Below the pieces are notes generated by a model that saw only the letters and a program-made list of their open reading frames with translations, did not search any database and was not told the DNA's origin. A DNA stretch of 64,000 nucleotides from Andreprevotia sp. IGB-42 (GTDB taxonomy: Bacteria > Pseudomonadota > Gammaproteobacteria > Burkholderiales > Chitinibacteraceae): assembly GCF_009848685.1 (NCBI RefSeq), contig NZ_WXTX01000003.1, positions 372,001 to 436,000 of the forward strand, read 5' to 3'. The position numbers and the translations under genes are program-made. Of this stretch, positions 45,570-53,111 are shown one piece after another (within the stretch, counting starts at the first letter, position 1; each line of letters starts with the position of its first letter).

Positions 45570-46714
45570 AGATCATCAAGCTCACCCCCTATCGCGTGCC
45601 ACCGCGCTGGATGTTCCTGAAGGTGGAAACGGACGAAGGCGTGACCGGCTGGGGCGAACCGGTGCTGGAAGGCCATGCGCGCAGCGTGGAAGCCGCCGTG
45701 CACGAAATGGCCGATTACCTGATCGGGCAAGATCCGGCCCGCATCAACGACCTGTGGCAGGTGATGTACCGCGCCGGTTTCTACCGTGGCGGCGGCGTGC
45801 TGATGAGCGCGATTGCCGGCATCGACCAAGCGCTGTGGGATATCAAGGGCAAGGCACTGGGTGTGCCGGTGTACCAGTTGCTGGGCGGGCTGGTGCGTGA
45901 CTGCATGAAAACCTATAGCTGGGTGGGCGGCGATCGGCCGGCCGATATCATCCGCGATATCCAGGCGCGCGTGGACCTGGGCTTTGACACCTTCAAGATG
46001 AATGGCTGCGAAGAGCTGGGCATCGTCGACAATAGCCGCGCCATCGATGCTGCGGTGGCCAAGGTAGCGGAAATCCGTGCGGCATTCGGCAACAGCATCG
46101 AGTTCGGGCTGGATTTCCACGGCCGCGTGGCAGCCCCCATGGCCAAGGTGCTGATCCGGGAGCTGGAGCCATACCGGCCGCTGTTCATCGAAGAGCCGGT
46201 GCTGGCCGAGCAGGCCGAATATTATCCGAAGCTGGCAGCAGCCACGCATATCCCGCTGGCGGCGGGCGAGCGCATGTACTCGCGCTTTGAATTCAAGCAG
46301 GTACTGCAGGCGGGCGGTATCAGCATCCTGCAGCCGGATCTGTCGCACGCCGGTGGCATCACCGAATGCGTGAAGATCGCCGCAATGGCCGAAGCGCACG
46401 ACGTGGCGCTGGCCCCGCACTGCCCGTTGGGGCCGATTGCGCTGGCTGCCTGCCTGCATGTGGACTTCGTGAGCTGGAATGCCTTCATCCAGGAACAAAG
46501 CATGGGCATCCACTACAACAAGGGCGGCGAAGTGCTCGACTATGTACACAACAAGGCCGACTTCACGCCGGAAGGTGGCTACATCAAGCCGCTGCCCAAA
46601 CCGGGGCTGGGTGTGGAAATCGACGAAGACCTGGTGATCGCGCGCAGCAAGCAGGCTACCGACTGGAAAAACCCGCTATGGCGGCATGCCGATGGTAGCG
46701 TGGCGGAGTGGTAA
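45566..46714 (+). CDS. dgoD: D-galactonate dehydratase DgoD
   Basis: An enolase-superfamily dehydratase that converts D-galactonate to 2-keto-3-deoxygalactonate. It is 382 residues, the same as the well-studied enterobacterial enzyme, and the ligands fall at the same positions: metal ligands Asp183, Glu209 and Glu235, with His185 and His285 as acid/base residues. ATGA overlap with dgoA shows coupled translation. This fixes galactonate as the central intermediate of the operon. Confidence 0.97.
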   Translation: MKIIKLTPYRVPPRWMFLKVETDEGVTGWGEPVLEGHARSVEAAVHEMADYLIGQDPARINDLWQVMYRAGFYRGGGVLMSAIAGIDQALWDIKGKALGVPVYQLLGGLVRDCMKTYSWVGGDRPADIIRDIQARVDLGFDTFKMNGCEELGIVDNSRAIDAAVAKVAEIRAAFGNSIEFGLDFHGRVAAPMAKVLIRELEPYRPLFIEEPVLAEQAEYYPKLAAATHIPLAAGERMYSRFEFKQVLQAGGISILQPDLSHAGGITECVKIAAMAEAHDVALAPHCPLGPIALAACLHVDFVSWNAFIQEQSMGIHYNKGGEVLDYVHNKADFTPEGGYIKPLPKPGLGVEIDEDLVIARSKQATDWKNPLWRHADGSVAEW

Positions 46715-46729
46715 GCGCCGGCCACCACA

Positions 46730-46767
46730 CCTGATCAGATTGTCGGCCTGGTAGCCGACTGATCAGG
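46730..46767 (+). terminator. Imperfect hairpin after dgoD
   Basis: CCTGATCA plus GTCGGC pair with GCCGAC plus TGATCAGG, leaving four unpaired bases in the 5' arm and a 6-base loop. Two more GATCAG words follow immediately (to about 46790). There is no T-run; it could be a processed or Rho-linked 3' end. Confidence 0.45.
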
Positions 46768-46786
46768 GTCAGCCAGATCAGGTGGA

Positions 46787-47119
46787 TCAGACCCGGCCGC
46801 TTTCGGTCAGGCGATCCCAGGTTTGCAGTGCACTGGCCACTTGCCCCACGGATTTTGCCGTCATTTCATCCACGTTCACGCTGCATGGCTCTTGAGGCTG
46901 GATATTGCTGCCATGACCAGCCGCGTTCGCAGCGAGCAGCTCAGTGCGCCGCGCGGGCATGTGGATGATGTGCCTGGCTGGCGGCTGCATGGTATTGATC
47001 CGGTCCATGCGCTCGGGATCGGCACGGCGCTCGATGCCACCGAAAGCGGGAGCAATGCGCGTCTTGCCAACTGGCGTGGCAGGTACGGCTTCCGGGCCGT
47101 GCGGGGCTTGCTTGTCCAT
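46787..47119 (-). CDS. Hypothetical protein at the left end of the stress island
   Basis: 110 residues, polar, no signal peptide or membrane segment. The first half is Pro/Arg-rich and the C-terminal half (VNVDEMTAKSVGQVASALQTWDRLTESG) looks helical. Family not recognised. The call rests on a good GGAG seven bases before the ATG and on the presence of the island's recurrent dyad centred 94 bases upstream of the start, as for its neighbours. Confidence 0.6.
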   Translation of the reverse strand: MDKQAPHGPEAVPATPVGKTRIAPAFGGIERRADPERMDRINTMQPPARHIIHMPARRTELLAANAAGHGSNIQPQEPCSVNVDEMTAKSVGQVASALQTWDRLTESGRV

Positions 47120-47205
47120 GGTGATCTCCGGTCGGTTCGGGCAATCCGCGTGAATACGGCATGCCGGGTGACGCTGAAGATTGCCGTCGCAACCGGGGTA
47201 GCGTC

Positions 47206-47221
47206 TGTGCGCTGCCGATCA
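47206..47221. promoter_or_regulatory. Island dyad, site 1
   Basis: TGTGCGCTGCCGATCA; the left half fits TGTRCG, the right half is degenerate. Centred 94 bases before the ATG of the minus-strand gene ending at 46787. The flanking GTCTGTGCGCTG is shared with site 5. Confidence 0.5.
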
Positions 47222-47291
47222 TAAGGCCATGTATCTGCAGGCAAAGCTATACCAGCGCTGCTGGCCGGCCCGCACCCGGATACCCGGCTGG

Positions 47292-47450
47292 CTACAGATG
47301 GCCTGTCAGCAACAACACCAGCAGGATGATCACGATCAGCCCCACGCCGCCACTGGGGCCGTAACCCCAGTTCCGGCTGTGCGGCCAGCTGGGTATCACG
47401 CCGATCAGCATCAACACCAGTACGATCAATAACAGGGTTCCCAAACTCAT
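47292..47450 (-). CDS. DUF3309 family small membrane protein
   Basis: 52 residues: MSLGTLLLIVLVLMLIGVIP, then SWPHSRNWGYGPSGG and a second hydrophobic segment. This is the complete pattern of the DUF3309 family, two membrane helices joined by a short loop. The function is unknown, but members are common in stress-induced loci of proteobacteria. ATG 47450 follows AAGGAG; the open frame upstream to 47510 is not part of the family. Confidence 0.9.
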   Translation of the reverse strand: MSLGTLLLIVLVLMLIGVIPSWPHSRNWGYGPSGGVGLIVIILLVLLLTGHL

Positions 47451-47537
47451 GAACGACTCCTTGGCTACTCGGTTGAACAGCGGCTGGCAATGCGCCGCCT
47501 GAATACCCATAGCCTATGCGCAAGCGGCACCGGCATC

Positions 47538-47553
47538 GGTGCGCTAGCGAACA
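47538..47553. promoter_or_regulatory. Island dyad, site 2
   Basis: GGTGCGCTAGCGAACA, in the divergent region between DUF3309 (95 bases from its ATG to the centre) and the first Crp-like gene (127 bases). Confidence 0.55.
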
Positions 47554-47671
47554 TCAGCATCCCGCTGCACGCCGGGTTATCGGCAATTGATGAGCGTGGT
47601 ATGCAGGCGATCAGCGTATAACAGTGGTTTGATCACCTACCTTGCCTGCCTGCCGGCATGCGGTGGCTGAT

Positions 47672-48406
47672 ATGGAGTCCGCAGTGCCTGCCGCCCCACA
47701 TGATCCCCGCCAGAATCATCTGCTGGCCGCCCTGCCGGAAGACGATTACCAGCGCCTGCTGCCACACCTGGAGCTGTTTCCCATGCCACTGGGCCATGTG
47801 CTGTCCGAATCGGGCGGGCTGATGCGCCATGTGTACTTTCCCACCTCGTGCATCGTGTCGCTGCTGTACGTGATGGAAAACGGCTCTGCCGGCCAGATGG
47901 CCGTGGTGGGGCATGAAGGCATCGTCGGGGTATCGCTGTTCATGGGGGGCGAAACCACCACCAGCAGCGCTGTGGTGCAAATCGCCGGCCATGCATACCG
48001 GCTGAAGGGCCAGTTGCTGAAAGACGAATTTTTCCGTGCCGGCCCCATGCAGCGGCGGCTGCTGTTCTACACGCAGGCGCTGCTCACGCAGATGGCACAG
48101 ACTGCCGTATGCAACCGCCACCATGCGCTGGACCAGCAGTTGTGCCGGCTGCTGCTGCTCAGCCTTGATCGTTTGCCGTCCAACGAACTCATCATGACCC
48201 AGGAGTTGATCGCCAGCGTGCTGGGGGTACGCCGCGAAGGCGTGACCGAGGCCGCCGGCAACCTGCACCGCGCCGGCCTGATCCGTTATGCACGCGGCCA
48301 CATCACCGTGCTGGACCGCCCGGGGCTGGAAGCGCGCTCCTGCGAGTGCTACGCGGTGGTCAAACGCGAGTTCGACCGCTTGCTGCCGGAATCCTGCCAG
48401 CACTGA
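47672..48406 (+). CDS. Crp/Fnr-family transcriptional regulator (first copy)
   Basis: 244 residues with an N-terminal cyclic-nucleotide-binding-like jelly roll (about 30-150, AVVGHEGIVGVSLFMGG) and a C-terminal winged helix-turn-helix of the Crp_2 type (about 175-225, MTQELIASVLGVRREGVTEAAGNLH). The normal cAMP-binding arginine/serine signature is absent, so the effector is unknown. It is divergent from DUF3309 with a dyad site between them. ATG 47672 is chosen; a TTG at 47642 is possible. Confidence 0.9.
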   Translation: MESAVPAAPHDPRQNHLLAALPEDDYQRLLPHLELFPMPLGHVLSESGGLMRHVYFPTSCIVSLLYVMENGSAGQMAVVGHEGIVGVSLFMGGETTTSSAVVQIAGHAYRLKGQLLKDEFFRAGPMQRRLLFYTQALLTQMAQTAVCNRHHALDQQLCRLLLLSLDRLPSNELIMTQELIASVLGVRREGVTEAAGNLHRAGLIRYARGHITVLDRPGLEARSCECYAVVKREFDRLLPESCQH

Positions 48407-48440
48407 TTGCAAACCGAGCAATCGGCGCTGGCACGGCCAT

Positions 48441-48977
48441 TTACATCAGTAAATCACGCATGTCGTCTGCATGTTCTTCCTCGGTCGCCATGATGCCAAC
48501 CAGCATATGCGTGGTGGTCGGGTCCATGCTGCCGATGTTTTCTATCATTTGCCGGTAGGCCTCGATGGCGATCCGTTCCGCAACCAGATTGGCCCTGATC
48601 ATCGCTTGGATGTTGTCCGAATCGTCATATTCGGCATGGCTGCGTGTGCTGAGCGTAGCCGGGTTGAAGTCAGGCTTGCCATTGAGCTGAACGATGCGCT
48701 GCGCCAGCATATCGGCGTGTGCCTGTTCCTCTTTGGCATGCTGCAGGAACTCGGCTTTCACCGGCCCGTTCTGCAGGCCACTCACCGTGTAATAGTGGCG
48801 CTTGTAACGCATCACGCACACCAGCTCGGTGGCCAGTGCGCCATTGAGCATGGCGATGATGGCCTCGCGATCAGCGCGATAACCGACCGTTACTGCGCCA
48901 TCGTCGATACGCCGGGCCGCATCGCGGATCGCCTGCGTATCCACGTCCGCGCGGATTGCCGTCATTTCATTGAGCAT
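48441..48977 (-). CDS. Ferritin-like diiron protein (bacterioferritin-type)
   Basis: 178 residues forming a predicted four-helix bundle. The diiron ligands of the ferritin-like family are in place: Glu51 in TELVCVMRY, Glu84-x2-His87 in EEQAHADM, Glu134 in ERIAIEAY, and Glu166-x2-His169 in TEEEHADDM. Bacterioferritin-like proteins store iron or detoxify peroxide. The start ATG 48977 has AGGAG; the frame open to 49016 is not used. It is convergent with the first Crp-like gene. Confidence 0.87.
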   Translation of the reverse strand: MLNEMTAIRADVDTQAIRDAARRIDDGAVTVGYRADREAIIAMLNGALATELVCVMRYKRHYYTVSGLQNGPVKAEFLQHAKEEQAHADMLAQRIVQLNGKPDFNPATLSTRSHAEYDDSDNIQAMIRANLVAERIAIEAYRQMIENIGSMDPTTTHMLVGIMATEEEHADDMRDLLM

Positions 48978-49024
48978 GCGTTTCTCCTGCCGGTGCTGCG
49001 TGAGGGAAGGTTGCAAAGCACAGC

Positions 49025-49921
49025 CTAGCGCTGCGCCATCTTGCCTTCCACATCCGACAGCACGATTTCCACGCGGCGATTCAGCTGGCGGTTTTGCGCG
49101 GTATCGTTGGCTGCCACCGGGCGTGATTCACCGTAGCCACGTGTACTGACGCGCGCACTGGCAATGCCCATGCCCACCAGTGCACTTTGCACCGTGGTTG
49201 CGCGTCGTTCGGACAATTCCTGGTTGTGTGCATCACTGCCGGTATTGTCGGTGAAGCCTTCGATCAGCACCTTGCGTTCCGGGTTCTGCGTCAGCACGTC
49301 CGCCAGCTTCTGCGCGGTACGCATGCCGTCTGCCGTCAGCCGTGATTGATCGGTACCGAACAGCACGTCGCCCAGCGTGATTACCATGCCGCGATCCGTC
49401 TTCTTGGCGGCAAGCTCGGCAAGCTGTGCTTCAAACCGCGCTGCGCGCGCATTGGCCAGCTGGATCTGGGTTTGCGCCTCTGCCGTTTCACCCTGCGCGG
49501 CCTTGGTGGCTGCATCGGCCTGCGCGGCGCTGAGCTTGGCCTTGTCGGCCTCCTGCGTGCGCTGATCCAGTCGCAGCTGATCACGCTCCTTGCCGGCGGT
49601 AGCGACATCGGCCTCGGCGGTTTTCTTCTTGCCGGCTTCCTGTGCCAGTGCCACCTTCTGCTTGGCTACATAGGCCAGCTTGTCGATGCTGGCAGCATCG
49701 TCACCCTTCTTTGCAACCACATCCGCCGCGGCCAGTGCATCACCAGCCTGCTTGAGTTCCAGCGGGGCATAGCGCACCACATCCGGATTATTCTGTGCCA
49801 GTTGGTAATCGCTGCGGGTCTGTTCAAGCAGGCTGGTGGTCTTAGGCACCGAGCTGCAGGCGGCCAGCAGTGCGGCAATGGTCAGCAATACTGGCGTGGT
49901 GTATCGATTACGTTTTGTCAT
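49025..49921 (-). CDS. OmpA-family lipoprotein with DUF4398 domain
   Basis: 298 residues: lipobox LAAC (Cys22), a DUF4398 helical region (about 30-95), an Ala/Lys/Glu/Gln-rich coiled coil (to about 185), and an OmpA C-terminal peptidoglycan-binding domain (about 190-290) with TDNTGSDAHNQELSERRA. It would tie the outer membrane to peptidoglycan. ATG 49921 follows CAGGAA; the leader from 49969 is not lipoprotein-like. It lies between the ferritin-like gene and a second DUF4398 gene on the same strand, probably one transcript. Confidence 0.93.
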   Translation of the reverse strand: MTKRNRYTTPVLLTIAALLAACSSVPKTTSLLEQTRSDYQLAQNNPDVVRYAPLELKQAGDALAAADVVAKKGDDAASIDKLAYVAKQKVALAQEAGKKKTAEADVATAGKERDQLRLDQRTQEADKAKLSAAQADAATKAAQGETAEAQTQIQLANARAARFEAQLAELAAKKTDRGMVITLGDVLFGTDQSRLTADGMRTAQKLADVLTQNPERKVLIEGFTDNTGSDAHNQELSERRATTVQSALVGMGIASARVSTRGYGESRPVAANDTAQNRQLNRRVEIVLSDVEGKMAQR

Positions 49922-50008
49922 GATGATGTTCCTGGAGGGTGGGCAGCACGCATCTGCAAAGGCAGGCAATGCGCCGGTTAGGGATGGATGGGCTGCTTAT
50001 TGGGTGGC

Positions 50009-50395
50009 TTATTGGGTGGCTTCGCTGCTGCGCTTGAGTTCTTCACGCAGCACGTTCAGGTCGTCCTGCAAGGCGGTAGCGGCCAGCTTGGCCTTAGCCG
50101 AATCTGCCTTGCCCTGGGCCAGCTTTGCATCGGCCTCGGCTTCGTTGGCCAGCGTATTGGCCAGTTTGTAATCCTTGGCCGCCATGGCCTTGTTGGCCCG
50201 GTCTATCTTGTCGCGCGCCATGCCCATTTCCAGCGGTGCAAACTCGGCGCCGCCTGCGCTGGTGGCGTTATCCACCGCTGCGGCAGATACGGCCACCTTG
50301 CTGGTTGCCGGTGTTTTCATGCTGCTGCAACCGGCAGCCAATAACGCCATGCCGCCAAAAATGGCCGTAAGCGCCAGTGTGGATTTGTTTTTCAT
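50009..50395 (-). CDS. DUF4398 lipoprotein
   Basis: 128 residues: lipobox AAGC (Cys23) and a DUF4398 domain that parallels the first part of the downstream OmpA-like lipoprotein (APLEMGMARDKIDRANKAM and coiled coil). It lacks the OmpA domain and may be a partner or partial duplicate. ATG 50395 follows GGGGAA. The last residues contain a short duplicated DNA word, GGGTGGCTTATT, just beyond the stop. It is probably the first gene of a minus-strand group with the OmpA-like and ferritin-like genes. Confidence 0.88.
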   Translation of the reverse strand: MKNKSTLALTAIFGGMALLAAGCSSMKTPATSKVAVSAAAVDNATSAGGAEFAPLEMGMARDKIDRANKAMAAKDYKLANTLANEAEADAKLAQGKADSAKAKLAATALQDDLNVLREELKRSSEATQ

Positions 50396-50472
50396 GTGAT
50401 TCCCCGGGTAGTTGAACTGCACGCGACAAGTGCCGCCATGGCTGCTTTATGGGCGCCTTTGCAGATCGGCTC

Positions 50473-50488
50473 GGTACGTTGACGTACA
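50473..50488. promoter_or_regulatory. Island dyad, site 3 (best copy)
   Basis: GGTACGTTGACGTACA with the perfect core GTACG-TTGA-CGTAC. Centred 85 bases before the DUF4398 ATG, in the divergent region shared with the second Crp-like gene. Confidence 0.65.
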
Positions 50489-50552
50489 TAGGCGGGGGCA
50501 ATTGTTCACACCCCGCAGCGCATCCCTGCGGCAGCGGCAGCAATTGCGTGTT

Positions 50553-50568
50553 GGTGCGTTAGCGCGCA
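50553..50568. promoter_or_regulatory. Island dyad, site 4
   Basis: GGTGCGTTAGCGCGCA, in the same orientation as site 3 and exactly 80 bases from it centre to centre. Centred 122 bases before the ATG of the second Crp-like gene. The GGGGGTCTG flank on the opposite strand resembles that of site 5. Confidence 0.55.
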
Positions 50569-50682
50569 GACCCCCACCCGGGTTTGCGTTCAGGCTGCAT
50601 GGCATCGGCGCTGCAGATTCATCGCAAGCAGTCCCCCGCACGCGCCTGGCCCCTTGATCAAAAGGCTGTTTTGCAGCAATCC

Positions 50683-51387
50683 ATGAATAATCCGGCGATG
50701 CTCCCACCACTGGCCCTACCCTTTGCAGTCAACGGCATGCTGGCGCGGCTGCCCGCTGCCGACAGGCACTACCTGCTTGCCAATGGCGAATACGTCGGGC
50801 TGGTGGGCGCCACGGTGCTGGCACATTGCAGCGAAGCCATCAGCGCCGTGTATTTCCCGCTCGATTGCGTGATTTCACTGACCGCAGCCGGCTCGGCCCG
50901 CAACAGCCTGGGCGTGGGCCTGGTGGGCAACGAGGGCATGCTGGGCAACGAGCTGATCCTCGGTGCGGACAGTGCGCTGCTGCATGCGCAGGTGCAGTGC
51001 CCGGGCACCGCACTGTGCGTGGCGCGTGCATTGTTTACCCAGCGCCTGGCGCAAAGCCCCCAGCTGCAACACGAACTCAAGCTGGCACTGCAGTTGCACA
51101 TGCAGCAATTGGCCCAAGCTGCTGTCTGCGCACGTTTTCACTTGGTGGCAGGCCGCCTGGCACGCTGGTTGTTGCTCACGCATGACCGCATGCCCGGCAA
51201 CGCATTCCATATCACGCACGAGTTTCTGGCCCGCATGCTGGGGGTGCGCCGCGTGGGCATCACCATGGCGGCCACCGAGCTGCAGCGACTTGGCGTGATC
51301 AGCTATCGCCGCGGCGACATCACCGTGCTCGACCGCGCGGGCCTCGAAGCCGCAGCGTGCAGCTGCCATGCAAGCCAGGGCCACTGA
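50683..51387 (+). CDS. Crp/Fnr-family transcriptional regulator (second copy)
   Basis: 234 residues, same two-domain plan as the first Crp-like protein: jelly roll (about 20-140, VGNEGMLGNELILG) and Crp_2 winged helix (about 170-220, ITHEFLARMLGVRRVGITMAATELQRLGVISYRRGDITVLDR). The two are clearly paralogous, especially in the recognition region (LGVRR), which suggests similar DNA targets. ATG 50683 is the first start that keeps the domain tight; the open frame continues upstream to 50584 through a dyad-rich promoter region. Confidence 0.88.
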   Translation: MNNPAMLPPLALPFAVNGMLARLPAADRHYLLANGEYVGLVGATVLAHCSEAISAVYFPLDCVISLTAAGSARNSLGVGLVGNEGMLGNELILGADSALLHAQVQCPGTALCVARALFTQRLAQSPQLQHELKLALQLHMQQLAQAAVCARFHLVAGRLARWLLLTHDRMPGNAFHITHEFLARMLGVRRVGITMAATELQRLGVISYRRGDITVLDRAGLEAAACSCHASQGH

Positions 51388-51429
51388 ACGCTGCAAGGGC
51401 ATCGCACCGTCTGGCGAACGGCGCAGGCA

Positions 51430-51458
51430 GTACGTCTGCCAGCGTACAGACGCTGTAC
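51430..51458. promoter_or_regulatory. Related inverted repeats before the 51530 gene
   Basis: GTACG and CGTAC half-sites eight bases apart (51430-51447), overlapping a perfect GTACAG-ACG-CTGTAC palindrome (51444-51458). It uses the same half-site as the island dyads, with different spacing, and lies about 80-90 bases before the next ATG. Confidence 0.4.
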
Positions 51459-51529
51459 ACCAGCCACGCCATTGTCGAACCGGTGACACCTTGGCTGCCA
51501 GCGCACACCGGAATGAAAGGGGACCCCAA

Positions 51530-51946
51530 ATGAATATCTACAAACAGTACCTGACACCCCATCCGAGCGATTGGGCTCCGAGGACAGCCGGTATTTATGG
51601 CGTGCCTGCCTCACCCGGCGTGGAACGCAGAAGCGGGCCCGCCCGCACCGCCTGTCCACAGCCGGAACCGCCAGCCGCAAATGCTTTGCCGTCGGCCAGC
51701 GGCACATCGTCCACCGCGCCTGCAGCAGCGACTTCCGCGCAACCAGCAACGGGGCCAGCTACTGCACAAACCCCTTCGTGTACGCACATCAAGCTGCAAC
51801 AAGGCCCGGTCAGCATGCTGCAGTTGCCCGCCGGCCAGAACCTTGCGCATTGGCTGGCGGGCACCGCCCAGGATAACCCGGCACCCCTGCTCGATGCTGA
51901 TGGCAAGCAGCTCTGGCACTATCGCCGGCACAGCCGGTTCAACTAA
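51530..51946 (+). CDS. Hypothetical protein, Ala/Pro/Thr-rich
   Basis: 138 residues. A short conserved-looking head (MNIYKQYLTPHPSDWAPRTA) is followed by an Ala/Pro/Thr-rich middle (about 50-85) and a C-terminal piece with THIKLQQGPVSMLQLPAGQN. No signal peptide. Family not recognised. AAAGGGGA before the ATG and the dyad upstream support it as a gene; the longer frame from 51368 is not convincing. Confidence 0.62.
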   Translation: MNIYKQYLTPHPSDWAPRTAGIYGVPASPGVERRSGPARTACPQPEPPAANALPSASGTSSTAPAAATSAQPATGPATAQTPSCTHIKLQQGPVSMLQLPAGQNLAHWLAGTAQDNPAPLLDADGKQLWHYRRHSRFN

Positions 51947-51994
51947 TGGTCGGCCTGCATGCAGTTGCCGGCCGGCATTGCAAGGAGGCTGCTC

Positions 51995-52429
51995 ATGACG
52001 ATCACCCGGTTGGCCCACATCGTTCCCACCCTGCCGGCCCAGCTGCTGGCCAGCGGCGATGAATACATGTCGCCCGCACAACGGTTGTATTTCCGCACTC
52101 TGCTGTTTTCGGAGCGGGAAATGCTGCTCAATGCCGCACATGAAACCGCCGAAAATATCCAGACCTTCCAGGCCACGCCGGATCCGTCCGACCGTGCTTC
52201 GGTGGAAGAAGACCACGCGCTCGAGCTGCGCGTGCGCGACAGGGAACGCAAGCATCTGCACAGCATCGATGCCGCGCTGGCCCGGCTGCAGGATGGCAGC
52301 TACGGCTGGTGCCTGGAAACCGGCGAGCCCATCGGGCTGCCGCGCCTGACGGCCCGCCCTACCGCCACGCTGGCGCTGGAAGCGCAAGAGCGCCACGAAA
52401 TGCGGCGCAAGGTAAGGGCGCGCCGCTAG
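51995..52429 (+). CDS. DksA/TraR-family regulator with a single-cysteine zinc-finger remnant
   Basis: 144 residues. The coiled-coil tip motif DPSDRAS (Asp63, Asp66) and LELRVRDRERK match DksA, which enters the RNA polymerase secondary channel. The C-terminal finger reads YGWCLETGEPIGLPRLTARPTATLALEAQERHE: only Cys106 of four zinc cysteines remains, as in low-cysteine DksA homologues that do not need zinc. ATG 51995 follows AAGGAGG. It lies 48 bases after the preceding gene and before a GGDEF gene, likely one operon. Confidence 0.92.
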   Translation: MTITRLAHIVPTLPAQLLASGDEYMSPAQRLYFRTLLFSEREMLLNAAHETAENIQTFQATPDPSDRASVEEDHALELRVRDRERKHLHSIDAALARLQDGSYGWCLETGEPIGLPRLTARPTATLALEAQERHEMRRKVRARR

Positions 52430-52472
52430 CCAGCTGCGCGCCGCACGCTGCAAGCACACGGGGGGGTATCCC

Positions 52473-53099
52473 ATGGAAACGCTGGTACAAACCAATCTGC
52501 GCTTGCGCAAACGGCTGATCAAACTGGCAGACATGCTGCGCATTGCCCGCCACAGCGCCGATCACGATGTGTTGACCGGGCTTGCCAACCGGCGTCTGCT
52601 TTACGATCGCCTGCAGCAGGCCATGGCACTGGCAGATCGCCAGCATCTGCAACTTGCCGTTTTGATGATGGACCTGGACGGATTCAAGACCATCAATGAC
52701 CGGCTGGGCCACAACGCCGGTGACGTGTTGCTGCAGCAGGTCGCCGGGCGGCTGAGCAGTTGCCTGCGCATGACCGATACCGCATCCCGGCTGGGCGGCG
52801 ATGAGTTTGTCGTGATGCTGCCGCAGATCAGCGGCCCGGAATCGGTATCCGCCGTGATCGCCAAACTGCGCCGCAGCCTTGCCGCGCCGTACCTGCTGGC
52901 ACAGGAAACGGTGCTGGTGGGCACCAGCATCGGGGTCACGCTGTACAAGGGCCAGAGGCAGCGGCCGGCCCAGCTGCTGCAGCAGGCCGACCGCAACATG
53001 TACCGGGTGAAAATGCGCCGGCATGAACGGGCCAGTGCGCTGCGGACCAACAAAAACCGGCTGGCACGCGAGCGCAAACAGGCCAAGGCTGCAGCCTGA
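52473..53099 (+). CDS. Diguanylate cyclase (GGDEF domain)
   Basis: 208 residues. After a short N-terminal helix (1-30) the whole protein is a GGDEF domain: DVLTGLANRRLLYDRL, MMDLDGFKTINDRLGH and an intact GGDEF. A product-inhibition site is present: RMTD five residues before GGDEF. No sensor domain exists, so control may be at transcription or through partners. A basic Lys/Arg-rich tail ends the protein. It is convergent with the giant synthetase gene with only 12 bases between. Confidence 0.93.
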   Translation: METLVQTNLRLRKRLIKLADMLRIARHSADHDVLTGLANRRLLYDRLQQAMALADRQHLQLAVLMMDLDGFKTINDRLGHNAGDVLLQQVAGRLSSCLRMTDTASRLGGDEFVVMLPQISGPESVSAVIAKLRRSLAAPYLLAQETVLVGTSIGVTLYKGQRQRPAQLLQQADRNMYRVKMRRHERASALRTNKNRLARERKQAKAAA

Positions 53100-53111
53100 T
53101 TGCGCGTGCGC

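Noticed and set aside
49922-49969. Longer N-terminus for the OmpA-like lipoprotein
   Set aside because: The extra residues would place the lipobox far from the N-terminus; ATG 49921 restores a normal lipoprotein signal.
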